Below are positions 23,609-31,999 of a stretch of 40,094 bases of DNA, piece by piece; within the stretch, counting starts at the first letter, position 1, and the number at the start of each line of letters is the position of its first letter. Where the stretch lies: contig JBFMCN010000057.1 in NCBI GenBank assembly GCA_040754475.1, positions 1-40,094 of the forward strand, written 5' to 3'. A program made the position numbers and the translations under genes. Origin of the DNA: JAJPHY01 sp040754475 (GTDB lineage: Bacteria; Actinomycetota; UBA4738; HRBIN12). The notes beneath the pieces are model-generated. The model was given only the letters and a program-made list of their open reading frames with translations, had not been told where the DNA came from and ran no database searches.

Positions 23609-24712
23609 GTGAAGCTCCGATGCGGCCGTGACGAACTGTCTGAGGGGCTTCAAACCGTGCAGCATGGTGTGTCATCCCGTCCCGGGATCCCTGCGTTGAC
23701 GGGTGTGCTTCTGGAGGCGAGGTCTGACCAGAGCGTGACGCTGACCACGACGGACCTGGAGTTGTGCGCGCGGTTGACGATCGATGTCCAAGTGCAGGAG
23801 GAAGGCGTTGCCCTTGTGCCTGCTCGGTTGCTGGGTGACACGGTGAAGAGCCTCGCGGATGCGCCGGTCGAGCTTGAGGCAGATCAGGCCCAGGTGCGGA
23901 TCCGGTGCGCCGCCTATGAAGGCGCGCTCCGAGTGCTTCCAGAGGAGGATTTTCCGACCCTCCAGGGGCCAAGTGGGATCCGGGTGGTGGTCGATGCCGC
24001 GATGGTCGCGGAGGCCGTAGGTCAGGTTGCCCGAGCCGCGTCTCGAGATGAGGCTCGGCCTGTGCTGACGGGAGTGTTGGTCGAGGTCAGTCGGGAGGGC
24101 CTGACGCTCGTCTCGACGGACTCGTACCGCCTGGCCGTGCGGGAGTTGGTGGCGACTGCAGACGGAGAGGCACGGGCAATAGTGCCCGAGCGCGCGATGG
24201 CGGAGGCGGGCCGGGCGGCCGGGGGGGTCGAGAAGGGCGAGGTCGAGTTGTTCGTGAACGAGAGTCAGGTGGCGTTCCAGATCGATGGTCTCACGCTGAC
24301 GTCGCGGCTGATTGAGGGGGAGTTCCCCAACTACAGGCAGCTACTTCCTGAGGTGTATCAGAGCCGCCTGACGGTGTCGCGGCAGCACCTTCTGGAGGCG
24401 GTGCGTCGCGTGGGTCTTCTGGCGCGAGATACGTCCCCGGTGCGTCTTGAGTTCAACGCGCTGGGTGTGAAGCTGTCCTCTTCCTCACCGGATCTGGGCG
24501 AGGCCGTCGAGGCAGTTGAGGCGCGGTATGAGGGCGAGGATGTAACGGCGGCCTTCAATCCGAGCTACCTGGCGGACGGCCTCGCAGCAGCGACCGGTGA
24601 GACTGCGCGGCTCGAGGTCCGAGACGGGTTGAAGCCGGGGGTTGTGCGAGGGGAGTCGGACGACTTCATGTATCTAGTGATGCCAGTTCGCCTACCGGCT
24701 CCTGTTGGCTGA
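23609..24712 (+). CDS. dnaN: DNA polymerase III sliding clamp (beta subunit)
   Basis: Ring-shaped processivity factor. 367 residues from GTG 23609, which has AGGGGGGTG six bases upstream; GTG 23600 in frame lies within that Shine-Dalgarno. Three repeats of the clamp fold are visible, with LTTTDLELCARLTIDVQ in the first, LTGVLVEVSREGLTLVSTDSYRLAVRE in the second part (given here in two pieces by position 24067-24150) and the C-terminal YLVMPVRLP that forms part of the protein-binding pocket. Confidence 0.95.
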   Translation: MKLRCGRDELSEGLQTVQHGVSSRPGIPALTGVLLEARSDQSVTLTTTDLELCARLTIDVQVQEEGVALVPARLLGDTVKSLADAPVELEADQAQVRIRCAAYEGALRVLPEEDFPTLQGPSGIRVVVDAAMVAEAVGQVARAASRDEARPVLTGVLVEVSREGLTLVSTDSYRLAVRELVATADGEARAIVPERAMAEAGRAAGGVEKGEVELFVNESQVAFQIDGLTLTSRLIEGEFPNYRQLLPEVYQSRLTVSRQHLLEAVRRVGLLARDTSPVRLEFNALGVKLSSSSPDLGEAVEAVEARYEGEDVTAAFNPSYLADGLAAATGETARLEVRDGLKPGVVRGESDDFMYLVMPVRLPAPVG

Positions 24713-24728
24713 TTGAGCCCCCGGCGCC

Positions 24729-25835
24729 GTGCGGCTCCTTTGGGTTGAGCTTCGAGACTTCCGGAACCACAGGGACACTCGGCTGAGAAGTGTCCCGAGC
24801 GGACTGGTCGTCGTTGTGGGTCCGAACGGTGAGGGCAAGTCGAATCTGCTTGAGGGGATCGCGTACCTTTTCCTCCTCGCGTCGCCGCGAACGTCGATGT
24901 CGAGGCCGCTCGTTCGGGATGGGGCAGAAGTCGGCTACGTGCGGGGCGAGGTCGAGACCTCGGGCGGCGGGGTCCTAGTCGAGATCGAGATTCCGAGTGG
25001 CGGTGCCAGCCGAGTACAGATGAATCGCTCGCCGGTGCGGCGCAAGCGAGATGTGAGAAGGGCGGTGCGGGCGGTCTTCTTCGGACCTGACGACATCGAT
25101 GTCGTTAGGGGCGAGCCCTCGCAACGGCGACGGTTCATGGACGAGGCGGTCAGTTCGCTCTGGCCGCTTAAGGAGTCGGTGGTTGCCGCGTATGATCGGA
25201 CGCTTCGGCAGCGGAACCGACTGCTGAAAGACTGGGGTGGGGGAGGCCTGCCGGCGGGGCTTGCGGCGTGGGACGAGGAGTTGACGGCGAGCGGCTGCGC
25301 GCTACTCCGTCTGCGGGCGGAGGCGCTCGCGCGCGCGGCGGCAGCAGCGGAGGAGGAGTTCCGGGATCTCTGGGGCTACGGACTGGTGTGCGAGTACCGA
25401 CCTTCGGTGTGGGGCGAGGATCTCGAGGAGGCCTTTCGAGGACGCCTGGCGGAGCGGCGCGAGGAGGAGTTGACGCGACGCACCAGCCTCGTGGGGCCCC
25501 ACCGCGACGACGTGCACCTCGCCGTCCGTGATCTAGGTGCTCGAGCCTTCGCCTCACATGGAGAGGCCTGGGGCGCCGCGCTATGTCTTCGGCTCGGCAT
25601 GGCGGCGGCGATCGAGGCCGAGGTCGGGGAGCGGCCGGTGGTGTTGTTGGACGACCCGTTCTCGGCGCTCGACCCCGAGCGCCAGAGGCGGCTGGCGGAG
25701 CGGTTGGCCGAGGGTGGCCAGGTGCTCGTCTCGGCTGCGGACGAGGCGCATGTGCCGGAAAGGGTGGTTGCCGTCTGGGACGTGTCGGCGGGAACGGCTA
25801 CCGTTCGGAGCGGGAGTCGGGGACGGCAAGTCTGA
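24729..25835 (+). CDS. recF: DNA replication and repair protein RecF
   Basis: SMC-like ATPase that helps load RecA at gaps. 368 residues. It begins RLLWVELRDFRNHRDTRL; Walker A is GPNGEGKSNLLEGI; FFGPDDIDVVRGEPSQRRRF follows; the signature is SHGEAWGAALCLRLG, the actinobacterial version of SxGQ; Walker B is VVLLDDPFSALDPERQ. GTG 24729 lies 16 bases after dnaN. Its TGA overlaps the ATG of the next gene by one base. The usual LDDV of Walker B is LDDP here. Confidence 0.94.
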   Translation: MRLLWVELRDFRNHRDTRLRSVPSGLVVVVGPNGEGKSNLLEGIAYLFLLASPRTSMSRPLVRDGAEVGYVRGEVETSGGGVLVEIEIPSGGASRVQMNRSPVRRKRDVRRAVRAVFFGPDDIDVVRGEPSQRRRFMDEAVSSLWPLKESVVAAYDRTLRQRNRLLKDWGGGGLPAGLAAWDEELTASGCALLRLRAEALARAAAAAEEEFRDLWGYGLVCEYRPSVWGEDLEEAFRGRLAERREEELTRRTSLVGPHRDDVHLAVRDLGARAFASHGEAWGAALCLRLGMAAAIEAEVGERPVVLLDDPFSALDPERQRRLAERLAEGGQVLVSAADEAHVPERVVAVWDVSAGTATVRSGSRGRQV

Positions 25836-26188
25836 TGGCGCCGGCTAGGCGATGGAGGCGTCGGAAGGACGCTCGGACGCTGCGGGAGACGGGGATCGGG
25901 GAGATCGTCGACGGCCTGCTGCGCGAGCAGCCGTTCGCCCGCGGGTTGCCAGTTGGGCGGCTTGCGGCTTCGTGGGCGGATGTGGTCGGCGTGCGGCTGG
26001 CCTCCGAGTCGGCACCCGTGAGCTTCGACCGCGGCGTCCTAGTCGTGGCGGCGAGCTCGGGAGCGTGGGGTGCGCAGGTACGGTTCCTGGCTGAGGAAGT
26101 GCGGAAGCGGGCGAACGCCGCGCTGGGGTCGGAGGAGGTTACAAGTGTGCACGTCGTGGTGCGGGAGGAGCCGCGAAGAGGGTTGTGA
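25835..26188 (+). CDS. dciA: DciA-like protein (DUF721)
   Basis: A 117-residue basic protein in the place where Actinomycetota carry the DUF721/DciA gene (Rv0004 in M. tuberculosis), a loader of the replicative helicase DnaB. RETGIGEIVDGLLREQPFAR is followed by LAASWADVVGVRLASESAPV and FDRGVLVVAASSGAWGAQVRF, typical of the KH-like DciA domain. The ATG at 25835 overlaps the recF stop (TGATG). Identification rests on this pattern and synteny. Confidence 0.87.
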   Translation: MAPARRWRRRKDARTLRETGIGEIVDGLLREQPFARGLPVGRLAASWADVVGVRLASESAPVSFDRGVLVVAASSGAWGAQVRFLAEEVRKRANAALGSEEVTSVHVVVREEPRRGL

Positions 26189-26240
26189 CGCAACGGTTCC
26201 ACTCCTTCTCATAGTGCCGACGAGGGGGGGTGGCGGTTGG

Positions 26241-26246
26241 TAGAAT
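26241..26246 (+). promoter_or_regulatory. -10 element of gyrB
   Basis: TAGAAT preceded by TGG (extended -10 like), with no good -35. A start near 26253 gives a leader of about 70 bases with GGGG/CCCC (26249-26263) able to form a small hairpin. Promoters of gyrase genes are often tuned by supercoiling through the -10 region; that is not shown here. Confidence 0.45.
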
Positions 26247-26322
26247 CTGGGGTGTAGTCCCCTGCGTGAGGCCCCTCATGGTCGTGTCCGCGCTCGCGTG
26301 GCCGGGCTCGGACGGAGGTCTG

Positions 26323-28266
26323 TTGGCGACGAGGAAGACGGCAACGGCGGGGACGGGTGAGTACACGTCCGCCGACATCACGGTCCTCGAGGGGGTAGAG
26401 CACGTCCGGCTCCGCCCCGGGATGTACGTGGGGACCACGAGTGCGCGCGGGCTCCATCACCTGGTGTATGAGGTCGTGGACAACTCGGTCGACGAAGCGA
26501 TGGGTGGCTTCTGCGACAAGATAGTCGTCACGGTCCTGAAGGATGGCGGCTGCCGGGTGGCCGACAACGGCCGCGGGATTCCCGTGAAGCCGATCCCCAA
26601 GGCGAAGGACCGGCGGCCGGCGGTCGAGGTTGTGCTGACCACGCTGAATGCTGGCGGGAAGTTCGGAGGCCGTGGATACCGGATCTCGGGGGGCCTTCAT
26701 GGCGTGGGCGTCTCGGTCGTGAACGCGCTCTCGGAGAGGCTGGTCGTTGAGGTCGAGCGCGACGGGTCGACGTGGGCGCAGACGTACTCACGTGGCAAGG
26801 CGATGGGCAAGCTCATCCGGGGGAAGGAGAGCAGGCACACGGGGACGACTGTCACGTTCTGGCCGGACCCGGACATCTTCGAGGAGGTCGCGTTCAGGCG
26901 GGAGATCCTCGTCGAGCGGCTTCAGGAGCTGGCGTTCCTGACCAAGGGCCTGGAGATCACGCTCATCGACGAGCGTGAGGCGAAGCCGACGAGGGATGTG
27001 TTCAGGGCGGCCGGTGGCCTGGCGGACTTCGTGAAGCACCTCCAGTCGGGGAAGGAGGTCCTCACTGCGAGGGTCATCCACTTCGAAGGGAGGGAATCGG
27101 ACGGCTCCGCCGGAGTGGAGGTCGCCCTGCAGTGGAACACCGGGTTCGCCGAGTCGATCCACTCCTTCGCCAACACGATCAACACTACCGAGGGCGGGAT
27201 GCACGAGGAGGGGTTGAAGAAGGCCATAACGAACGTGATCAACCGGTATGCACGGCAGAAGGGGCTCCTGAAGGAGAAGGACGACAACCTGCAGGGCGAG
27301 GACGTGCGAGAAGGGCTGGCCGGGATCGTGTCCGTGAAGCTGCGGAACCCGCAGTTCGAGGGTCAGACGAAGACGAAGCTCGGAAACGCGTCGATCCGCT
27401 CGCTGGTCGAGACGACCGTGAACGAGCAACTGGCAACGTGGCTCGAGGAGCATCCGGGCGACGCGAAGCGGATCGTCACCAAGGGAGAGGCCGCCGCGAA
27501 GGCCCGGATCGCTGCGAAGCAGGCCCGCGATCTGACCCGCCGCAAGTCGTTCCTCGACTCGTCCTCACTGCCGGGCAAGCTGGCTGACTGCCAGCTCAGC
27601 GACCCGGAGGTGTGCGAGCTGTTCGTCGTCGAGGGCGACTCTGCCGGGGGATCGGCGAAGAACGCGCGTGACCGTGCCACGCAGGCGATCCTCCCCATCC
27701 GCGGAAAGATCATCAACGTCGAGAAGGCGCGGCTCCACAAGATCCTCGAGAACCAGGAGATCCAGGCACTGATCACGGCCGTCGGAACGGGCATCGGGGA
27801 GGAGTTCGACCTGTCGAAGGCGCGCTATCACCGGATCGTGTTGATGGCGGACGCCGATGTCGACGGGGCGCACATCCGCACGCTGCTCCTCACCTTCTTC
27901 TTCCGCAACATGAAGGAGCTGATCAACGCTGGCTACATCTACCTGGCGCAGCCCCCGCTGTACATGCTGAACGTCGACCGCGTGCCGCGCTACTTCTACA
28001 CGGAGCGGGAGTGGGAGCAGTTCCGCAAGCAGAACGGAGAGAAGAAGCTCGAGACCCCGCAACGGTTCAAGGGGCTTGGCGAGATGGACGCCGAGCAGCT
28101 CTGGGAGACGACGATGAACCCCGAGACGCGCACGCTGCTCCAGATCACGATGGAGGACGCTGCGACGGCCGACCACCTGTTCACGGTTCTCATGGGTGAG
28201 GACGTGGCGGCTCGGAAGGCGTTCATCGAGTCGAACGCGCACTTGGTGCAGAACCTCGATGTCTAG
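26323..28266 (+). CDS. gyrB: DNA gyrase subunit B
   Basis: ATPase subunit of gyrase, 647 residues from TTG 26323. GHKL ATPase: EVVDNSVDEAMGG, VADNGRGIPV, GGLHGVGVSVVNAL. Transducer and TOPRIM domains: EGDSAGGSAKNARDRATQAI, PIRGKIINVEKA, and the Mg2+ motif LMADADVDGAHIRTLLL; the C-terminus has QRFKGLGEMDAEQLWETTM. TTG 26323 is chosen because GGAGG (26314-26318) lies just upstream and it gives the usual short N-terminus; an ATG at 26278 would add 15 residues. Length and order (gyrB-gyrA) are normal. Confidence 0.95.
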   Translation: MATRKTATAGTGEYTSADITVLEGVEHVRLRPGMYVGTTSARGLHHLVYEVVDNSVDEAMGGFCDKIVVTVLKDGGCRVADNGRGIPVKPIPKAKDRRPAVEVVLTTLNAGGKFGGRGYRISGGLHGVGVSVVNALSERLVVEVERDGSTWAQTYSRGKAMGKLIRGKESRHTGTTVTFWPDPDIFEEVAFRREILVERLQELAFLTKGLEITLIDEREAKPTRDVFRAAGGLADFVKHLQSGKEVLTARVIHFEGRESDGSAGVEVALQWNTGFAESIHSFANTINTTEGGMHEEGLKKAITNVINRYARQKGLLKEKDDNLQGEDVREGLAGIVSVKLRNPQFEGQTKTKLGNASIRSLVETTVNEQLATWLEEHPGDAKRIVTKGEAAAKARIAAKQARDLTRRKSFLDSSSLPGKLADCQLSDPEVCELFVVEGDSAGGSAKNARDRATQAILPIRGKIINVEKARLHKILENQEIQALITAVGTGIGEEFDLSKARYHRIVLMADADVDGAHIRTLLLTFFFRNMKELINAGYIYLAQPPLYMLNVDRVPRYFYTEREWEQFRKQNGEKKLETPQRFKGLGEMDAEQLWETTMNPETRTLLQITMEDAATADHLFTVLMGEDVAARKAFIESNAHLVQNLDV

Positions 28267-28294
28267 ACGGCGCGCTGGCGGAAGGGCCGGCGAC

Positions 28295-30733
28295 GTGACG
28301 CTCCTGCGGGGGCGGGTCGAGCCGGTGGAGATCGAGGAAGAGATTCAGCGCTCCTACCTCGACTACGCGATGTCGGTCATCGTCGGGCGCGCGCTGCCGT
28401 CCGTCCAGGACGGACTCAAGCCCGTCCACCGGCGGATCCTGTGGTCCATGCTCGAGTCGGGCCTGAGACCCGATCGACCGTACCGGAAGTCGGTCTCGGC
28501 GGTCGGCGAGGTGATGAAGAAGTACCACCCGCATGGCGATGCGGCCATCTACGACGCCCTGGTTCGGATGGCTCAGGACTTCTCCCTTCGATATCCACTG
28601 ATAGATCCGCACGGGAACTTCGGCTCAGTGGACGGAGACCCACCTGCAGCGATGCGCTACACGGAGGCTCGCCTCGCGCCGATGGCGATGGAGCTCCTTC
28701 GCGACATCGAGGCCGAAACGGTCGATCTGGTCCCCAACTTCGACGGATACGAGCGAGAGCCGACCGTGCTGCCGTCGCGGTTCCCGAACCTCTTGGTGAA
28801 CGGCGCCGGAGGCATCGCCGTCGGAATGGCGACGAACATCCCACCGCACAACCTCGGCGAGGTGATCGACGGGGTCGTCTACTACCTGGACCATCCCGAT
28901 TGCACCCCGAAGGACCTGATGAGGTTGATCAAGGGCCCCGACTTCCCCACCGGTGGGTGGATCCTGGGAAAGCAGGGGATCGTGGACGCCTACACGAGCG
29001 GTCGCGGGTCGATCAAGGTCCGGGCCGTCACTCAGATCGAGGAGGCGACCCAAGGGCGTCAGCGGATCGTGGTGACCGAGCTCCCGTATCAGGTGAACAA
29101 GGCTCGCCTGGCCGAGAAGATCGCCGAGCTCGTGCACGCCGGCAAGCTCAGAGACATCGCCGACCTCAAGGACGAGTCCAACCGCAAGGGCATGCGCCTC
29201 GTGATCCAGTTGAAGCGCTTCGCGAACCCACGCGTCGTCCTGAATCAGCTGTTCAAGCACTCGCAGCTCCAGGAGAGCTTCGGCGTGATCATGCTGGCCC
29301 TGGTGGACGGCGTGCCGCGGGTGCTGAACCTTGCGGAGATGGTCGGCTACTACGTGGATCACCAAGTCGAGGTTGTGACCCGCCGGACGAAGCACGAGTT
29401 GAGGAAGGCGGAAGAGAGGGATCACATAGTCCAGGGATTGCTGGTTGCACTCCAACACTTGGATCAGGTGATCAAGATCATCCGCGGGTCACAGGATGCG
29501 GACGAGGCGCGGAAGAAGCTGATGAAGCAGTTCAAGCTCACCGAGATCCAGGCGAACCACATCCTGGACATGCCGCTCCGGCGCCTGACTCGTCTGGCGC
29601 GCGAGGAGCTGGAGGAGGAGCACAAGGAGCTCGTTGCGCGGGCCCGCCGCCTCAAAGCGGTCCTCAGAGATCCAAAGAAGATTCGGGCGGTCATCAAGGA
29701 GGAGCTGCTCGAGATCCGGAGGAAGCATGCGGACGAGCGGCGGACGCAGCTTCGGCCGGAAGAGGGCGAGCTGGAGGTGGAGGACCTCGTCGCCGAGGAG
29801 GACGTCGTCATCACGGTCTCTCGGGCGGGCTACGTCAAGCGCCAGCCGATCGAGAACTTCCGGCGGCAGGGTCGGGGCGGAAAGGGCATCCGCGGAGCGA
29901 ACCTCAAGGAAGAGGACGTGGTCAGCCACGTCTTTACGACCACGACGCACCACTGGCTGCTGTTCTTCACGACGAAAGGGAAGGTCTATCGGGTGAAGGT
30001 GCATCAGGTGCCTGAGGCGAGCCGCACCGCCAGAGGGCTGTACGCGGCGAACCTGCCGGGGGTGGCGATCAGTGGAGAGGAACGGGTGTCGGCCGTGATC
30101 GACCTCAAGGAGTACGAAGGAAAGCGCTTCCTCCTCTTCGCCACAACGCGGGGGATGGTGAAGAAGACCGCGCTCCCGGAGTACGACTCCCCGCGTACGG
30201 GCCTGGCCGCCATCAACCTGAAGAACGGCGACGAGCTGATCGACGTTCGCCTGACCGACGGGAAGGATGACGTGTTGCTCGTCTCCCGCAGGGGCCAGGC
30301 AATCCGCTTCAAGGAGAGTCTCGTCCGGGCGATGGGCCGCCAGACCGCTGGTGTGATCGGGATGCGTCTTGCCGAAGGCGACGAAGTCATCGCACTGGGG
30401 GTGGCGTCGCAGGGCCAGGAACTCGTCAGTGTGACCGAGCAGGGCTACGGAAAGCGGACGCCACTCAAGGACTTCCCGGTGAAGGGACGTGGGGGTAAGG
30501 GCGTCATAGGGCATCAGTTGACGCGGAAGACCGGGCTGCTCGCCGGGGCGTTCGTTGGGTCGAAAGACCAGGACATGTTTGCGATCTCATCCTCGGGCAT
30601 CGTGATCCGGGTCGCGGCGAGCGGAATCCGCCGGGTCGGCCGGGCAAGCCAGGGTGTTCGCACCATGAGGGTGGAGGAAGGGGCCACCGTCGTCGCCCTC
30701 GCCCCCGTGATCACCCAGATGGACGAGGAGTGA
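28295..30733 (+). CDS. gyrA: DNA gyrase subunit A
   Basis: DNA-cleaving subunit, 812 residues from GTG 28295. EIQRSYLDYAMSVIVGRALP, DGLKPVHRRILWSM, the quinolone region HPHGDAAIYDALVRMAQDFS, the catalytic Tyr in AAMRYTEARL, and a C-terminal beta-pinwheel with the GyrA box QGRGGKG and a second copy-like KGRGGKG near 30487. The residue equal to E. coli Ser83 is Ala (codon 28541-28543). GTG 28295 has GGAAGGG upstream; the ATG at 28259, overlapping the gyrB stop, is an alternative start adding 12 residues. It lies 28 bp after gyrB. Confidence 0.95.
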   Translation: MTLLRGRVEPVEIEEEIQRSYLDYAMSVIVGRALPSVQDGLKPVHRRILWSMLESGLRPDRPYRKSVSAVGEVMKKYHPHGDAAIYDALVRMAQDFSLRYPLIDPHGNFGSVDGDPPAAMRYTEARLAPMAMELLRDIEAETVDLVPNFDGYEREPTVLPSRFPNLLVNGAGGIAVGMATNIPPHNLGEVIDGVVYYLDHPDCTPKDLMRLIKGPDFPTGGWILGKQGIVDAYTSGRGSIKVRAVTQIEEATQGRQRIVVTELPYQVNKARLAEKIAELVHAGKLRDIADLKDESNRKGMRLVIQLKRFANPRVVLNQLFKHSQLQESFGVIMLALVDGVPRVLNLAEMVGYYVDHQVEVVTRRTKHELRKAEERDHIVQGLLVALQHLDQVIKIIRGSQDADEARKKLMKQFKLTEIQANHILDMPLRRLTRLAREELEEEHKELVARARRLKAVLRDPKKIRAVIKEELLEIRRKHADERRTQLRPEEGELEVEDLVAEEDVVITVSRAGYVKRQPIENFRRQGRGGKGIRGANLKEEDVVSHVFTTTTHHWLLFFTTKGKVYRVKVHQVPEASRTARGLYAANLPGVAISGEERVSAVIDLKEYEGKRFLLFATTRGMVKKTALPEYDSPRTGLAAINLKNGDELIDVRLTDGKDDVLLVSRRGQAIRFKESLVRAMGRQTAGVIGMRLAEGDEVIALGVASQGQELVSVTEQGYGKRTPLKDFPVKGRGGKGVIGHQLTRKTGLLAGAFVGSKDQDMFAISSSGIVIRVAASGIRRVGRASQGVRTMRVEEGATVVALAPVITQMDEE

Positions 30734-30740
30734 CCTGCTC

Positions 30741-31007
30741 ATGCAAGTGTTCGTAGGGATCTGCCTGATCGTCGCCGGCTCGGCTGTGGGGCTTGCCGTG
30801 GGCCTCGCCTGGTGGGCCCGGTTGGCGGCCGTACGTGCCTTGATGCTCGAAGCGGCGTGCGGAGCGGCGGTCGGCGCTGGTGCACTGCTCGTGCAGAAGG
30901 GTCCGGGGTGGGGCGACTTCGCGCTCACGATGGCCGCGCTTCTGGCACTCACGCCCCTTCACTGGAGACTGTTGCGCGGGCCTTCAGGCGGGGACGTGGG
31001 GTCTTGA
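30741..31007 (+). CDS. Small membrane protein of unknown function
   Basis: 88 residues with three hydrophobic stretches (about 2-24, 31-51 and 58-77) and a short polar end. It follows gyrA by seven bases, so it is read from the gyrA message. I do not recognise a family. Its frame has good coding composition. Helices and a GxxxG-rich first segment suggest a small integral membrane protein. Confidence 0.7.
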   Translation: MQVFVGICLIVAGSAVGLAVGLAWWARLAAVRALMLEAACGAAVGAGALLVQKGPGWGDFALTMAALLALTPLHWRLLRGPSGGDVGS

Positions 31008-31012
31008 GGTTC

Positions 31013-31041
31013 TTGCCGAAGCCCCTTCAGCCGCGTAGAAA
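31013..31041 (+). promoter_or_regulatory. Promoter of the DUF3566 gene
   Basis: TTGCCG (31013-31018) and TAGAAA (31036-31041) with a 17-base spacer. The ATG at 31054 follows 12 bases later, so the leader is only a few bases. Confidence 0.45.
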
Positions 31042-31053
31042 GACGTTGAACCC

Positions 31054-31545
31054 ATGAGTCGACGTATCGACGACCCTGGCCTCGGGACGGCGACACCGAC
31101 GGCCGTCCCCTCCCGCGTGGGCACGCCGCCCACCGTCTCGCGGGAGGACGCGCCTCCTGCTCGGACGGGCCCCGGACGAACCCTCCGCGAGCCGCGCACC
31201 CGGCAGGCGAGGGTCGTGCTCCGCAGAGTGGGTCCCTGGTCCGTGTTCAAGTTCTCCCTTCTCTTCTACTTCTGCGTCATGCTGGTGGTCCTGCTCGCGC
31301 TCGGCATGCTCTATGCGGTCATGGGTGCCGTTGGAGCGCTCGATTCGATCACGGACTTCCTGGGCGAACTGTTCTCGGAGGAGTCGTTCGCGATCCACGC
31401 GGGTTGGATCTTCGCTCGACTCACGTTGATCGGCCTGCTGATGGTGGTCGTCTGGTCGCTGATCAACGTGTTCATCGCCTTCCTGTACAACCTGATCTCG
31501 GACGTTCTCGGCGGGGTGGAGATCACGCTCTCCGAGCGGCGATAG
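31054..31545 (+). CDS. DUF3566 membrane protein
   Basis: 163 residues. A disordered Pro/Thr/Arg-rich N-terminus (1-50), then a conserved membrane domain with two or three helices: ARVVLRRVGPWSVFKFSLLF, then LVVLLALGMLYAVMGAVGAL and LTLIGLLMVVVWSLINVFIA, ending with LYNLISDVLGGVEITLSERR. This is the DUF3566 family found after gyrA in Actinomycetota (Rv0007 in M. tuberculosis). No biochemical function is known to me. Confidence 0.88.
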   Translation: MSRRIDDPGLGTATPTAVPSRVGTPPTVSREDAPPARTGPGRTLREPRTRQARVVLRRVGPWSVFKFSLLFYFCVMLVVLLALGMLYAVMGAVGALDSITDFLGELFSEESFAIHAGWIFARLTLIGLLMVVVWSLINVFIAFLYNLISDVLGGVEITLSERR

Positions 31546-31575
31546 CCCCGTCGTCGGCACAGGATGGGCATCGCG

Positions 31576-31605
31576 TTGACAGCGTTTCTGGGGCACGCGT
31601 ACCCT
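31576..31605 (+). promoter_or_regulatory. Promoter of tRNA-Ile
   Basis: TTGACA (31576-31581), an 18-base spacer and TACCCT (31600-31605). A start near 31612 gives a 5' leader of about 30 bases before the tRNA. Confidence 0.6.
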
Positions 31606-31641
31606 TGCCCAGGGCCAGGTGATGGGCAACCGGATGCCGTT

Positions 31642-31716
31642 GGGCCTGTAGCTCAGCTCGGTTAGAGCGCATCCCTGATAAGGATGAGGTCGTTGGTTCA
31701 AGTCCAACCAGGCCCA
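31642..31716 (+). tRNA. ileT: tRNA-Ile(GAT)
   Basis: A full cloverleaf: acceptor GGGCCTG/CAGGCCC, D arm GCTC, anticodon arm ATCC/GGAT with loop CTGATAA (anticodon GAT at 31677-31679), T arm with GGTTCAAGTCC. Discriminator A at 31716. CCA is not encoded. The place after gyrA is the usual one for ileT in Actinomycetota. Confidence 0.96.
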
Positions 31717-31738
31717 CTGGGAAAGGAGGGGACACCCT

Positions 31739-31912
31739 ATGGGTGAGGAGTCTGAGGACACCAAGAAGAAGCGAGGTTTCTTCGCAAAGCTCTTTCGACT
31801 GGCGTTCATCGCCGCCGCCGTGGCCGGCATCGCGGCGTTCTTCAAGCGTCGGCGTGGTGAGGAGTTCGACGAAAGCGAGTGGCAAGAGCTTCCCCCTCCG
31901 ACTGGCGGCTGA
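31739..31912 (+). CDS. Small membrane protein, DLW-39-like
   Basis: 57 residues: a charged start (GEESEDTKKKRGFF), one hydrophobic helix (LFRLAFIAAAVAGIAAFF), a basic patch (KRRRGEE) and an acidic/Trp end (FDESEWQELPPPTGG). The strong Shine-Dalgarno AAAGGAGGG (31722-31729) fixes the ATG. It begins 22 bases after tRNA-Ile. Small proteins with a D-x-x-W end lie near this tRNA in many actinobacteria (DLW-39 family), and this is a longer version at the same place; the link is tentative. A perfect terminator hairpin follows. Confidence 0.8.
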   Translation: MGEESEDTKKKRGFFAKLFRLAFIAAAVAGIAAFFKRRRGEEFDESEWQELPPPTGG

Positions 31913-31933
31913 CGCCTGGGGGCTGGACGTGCC

Positions 31934-31962
31934 GAGGGCCCGTGCCTGTCGCACGGGCCCTC
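31934..31962 (+). terminator. Strong hairpin terminator after the small membrane protein
   Basis: A perfect 12 bp stem, GAGGGCCCGTGC with GCACGGGCCCTC, and a 5-base loop, 21 bases after the stop codon. Few T residues follow (GTTGG), common in high-GC actinobacteria. Confidence 0.8.
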
Positions 31963-31999
31963 GTTGGCGTGGGGGAACGTCGAGCCCCGGGGTGGATCC

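Noticed and set aside
28259..28294. gyrA start at ATG 28259, overlapping gyrB.
   Set aside because: No Shine-Dalgarno and an Arg-rich extension; GTG 28295 has a site and gives the usual N-terminus. Kept as an alternative.
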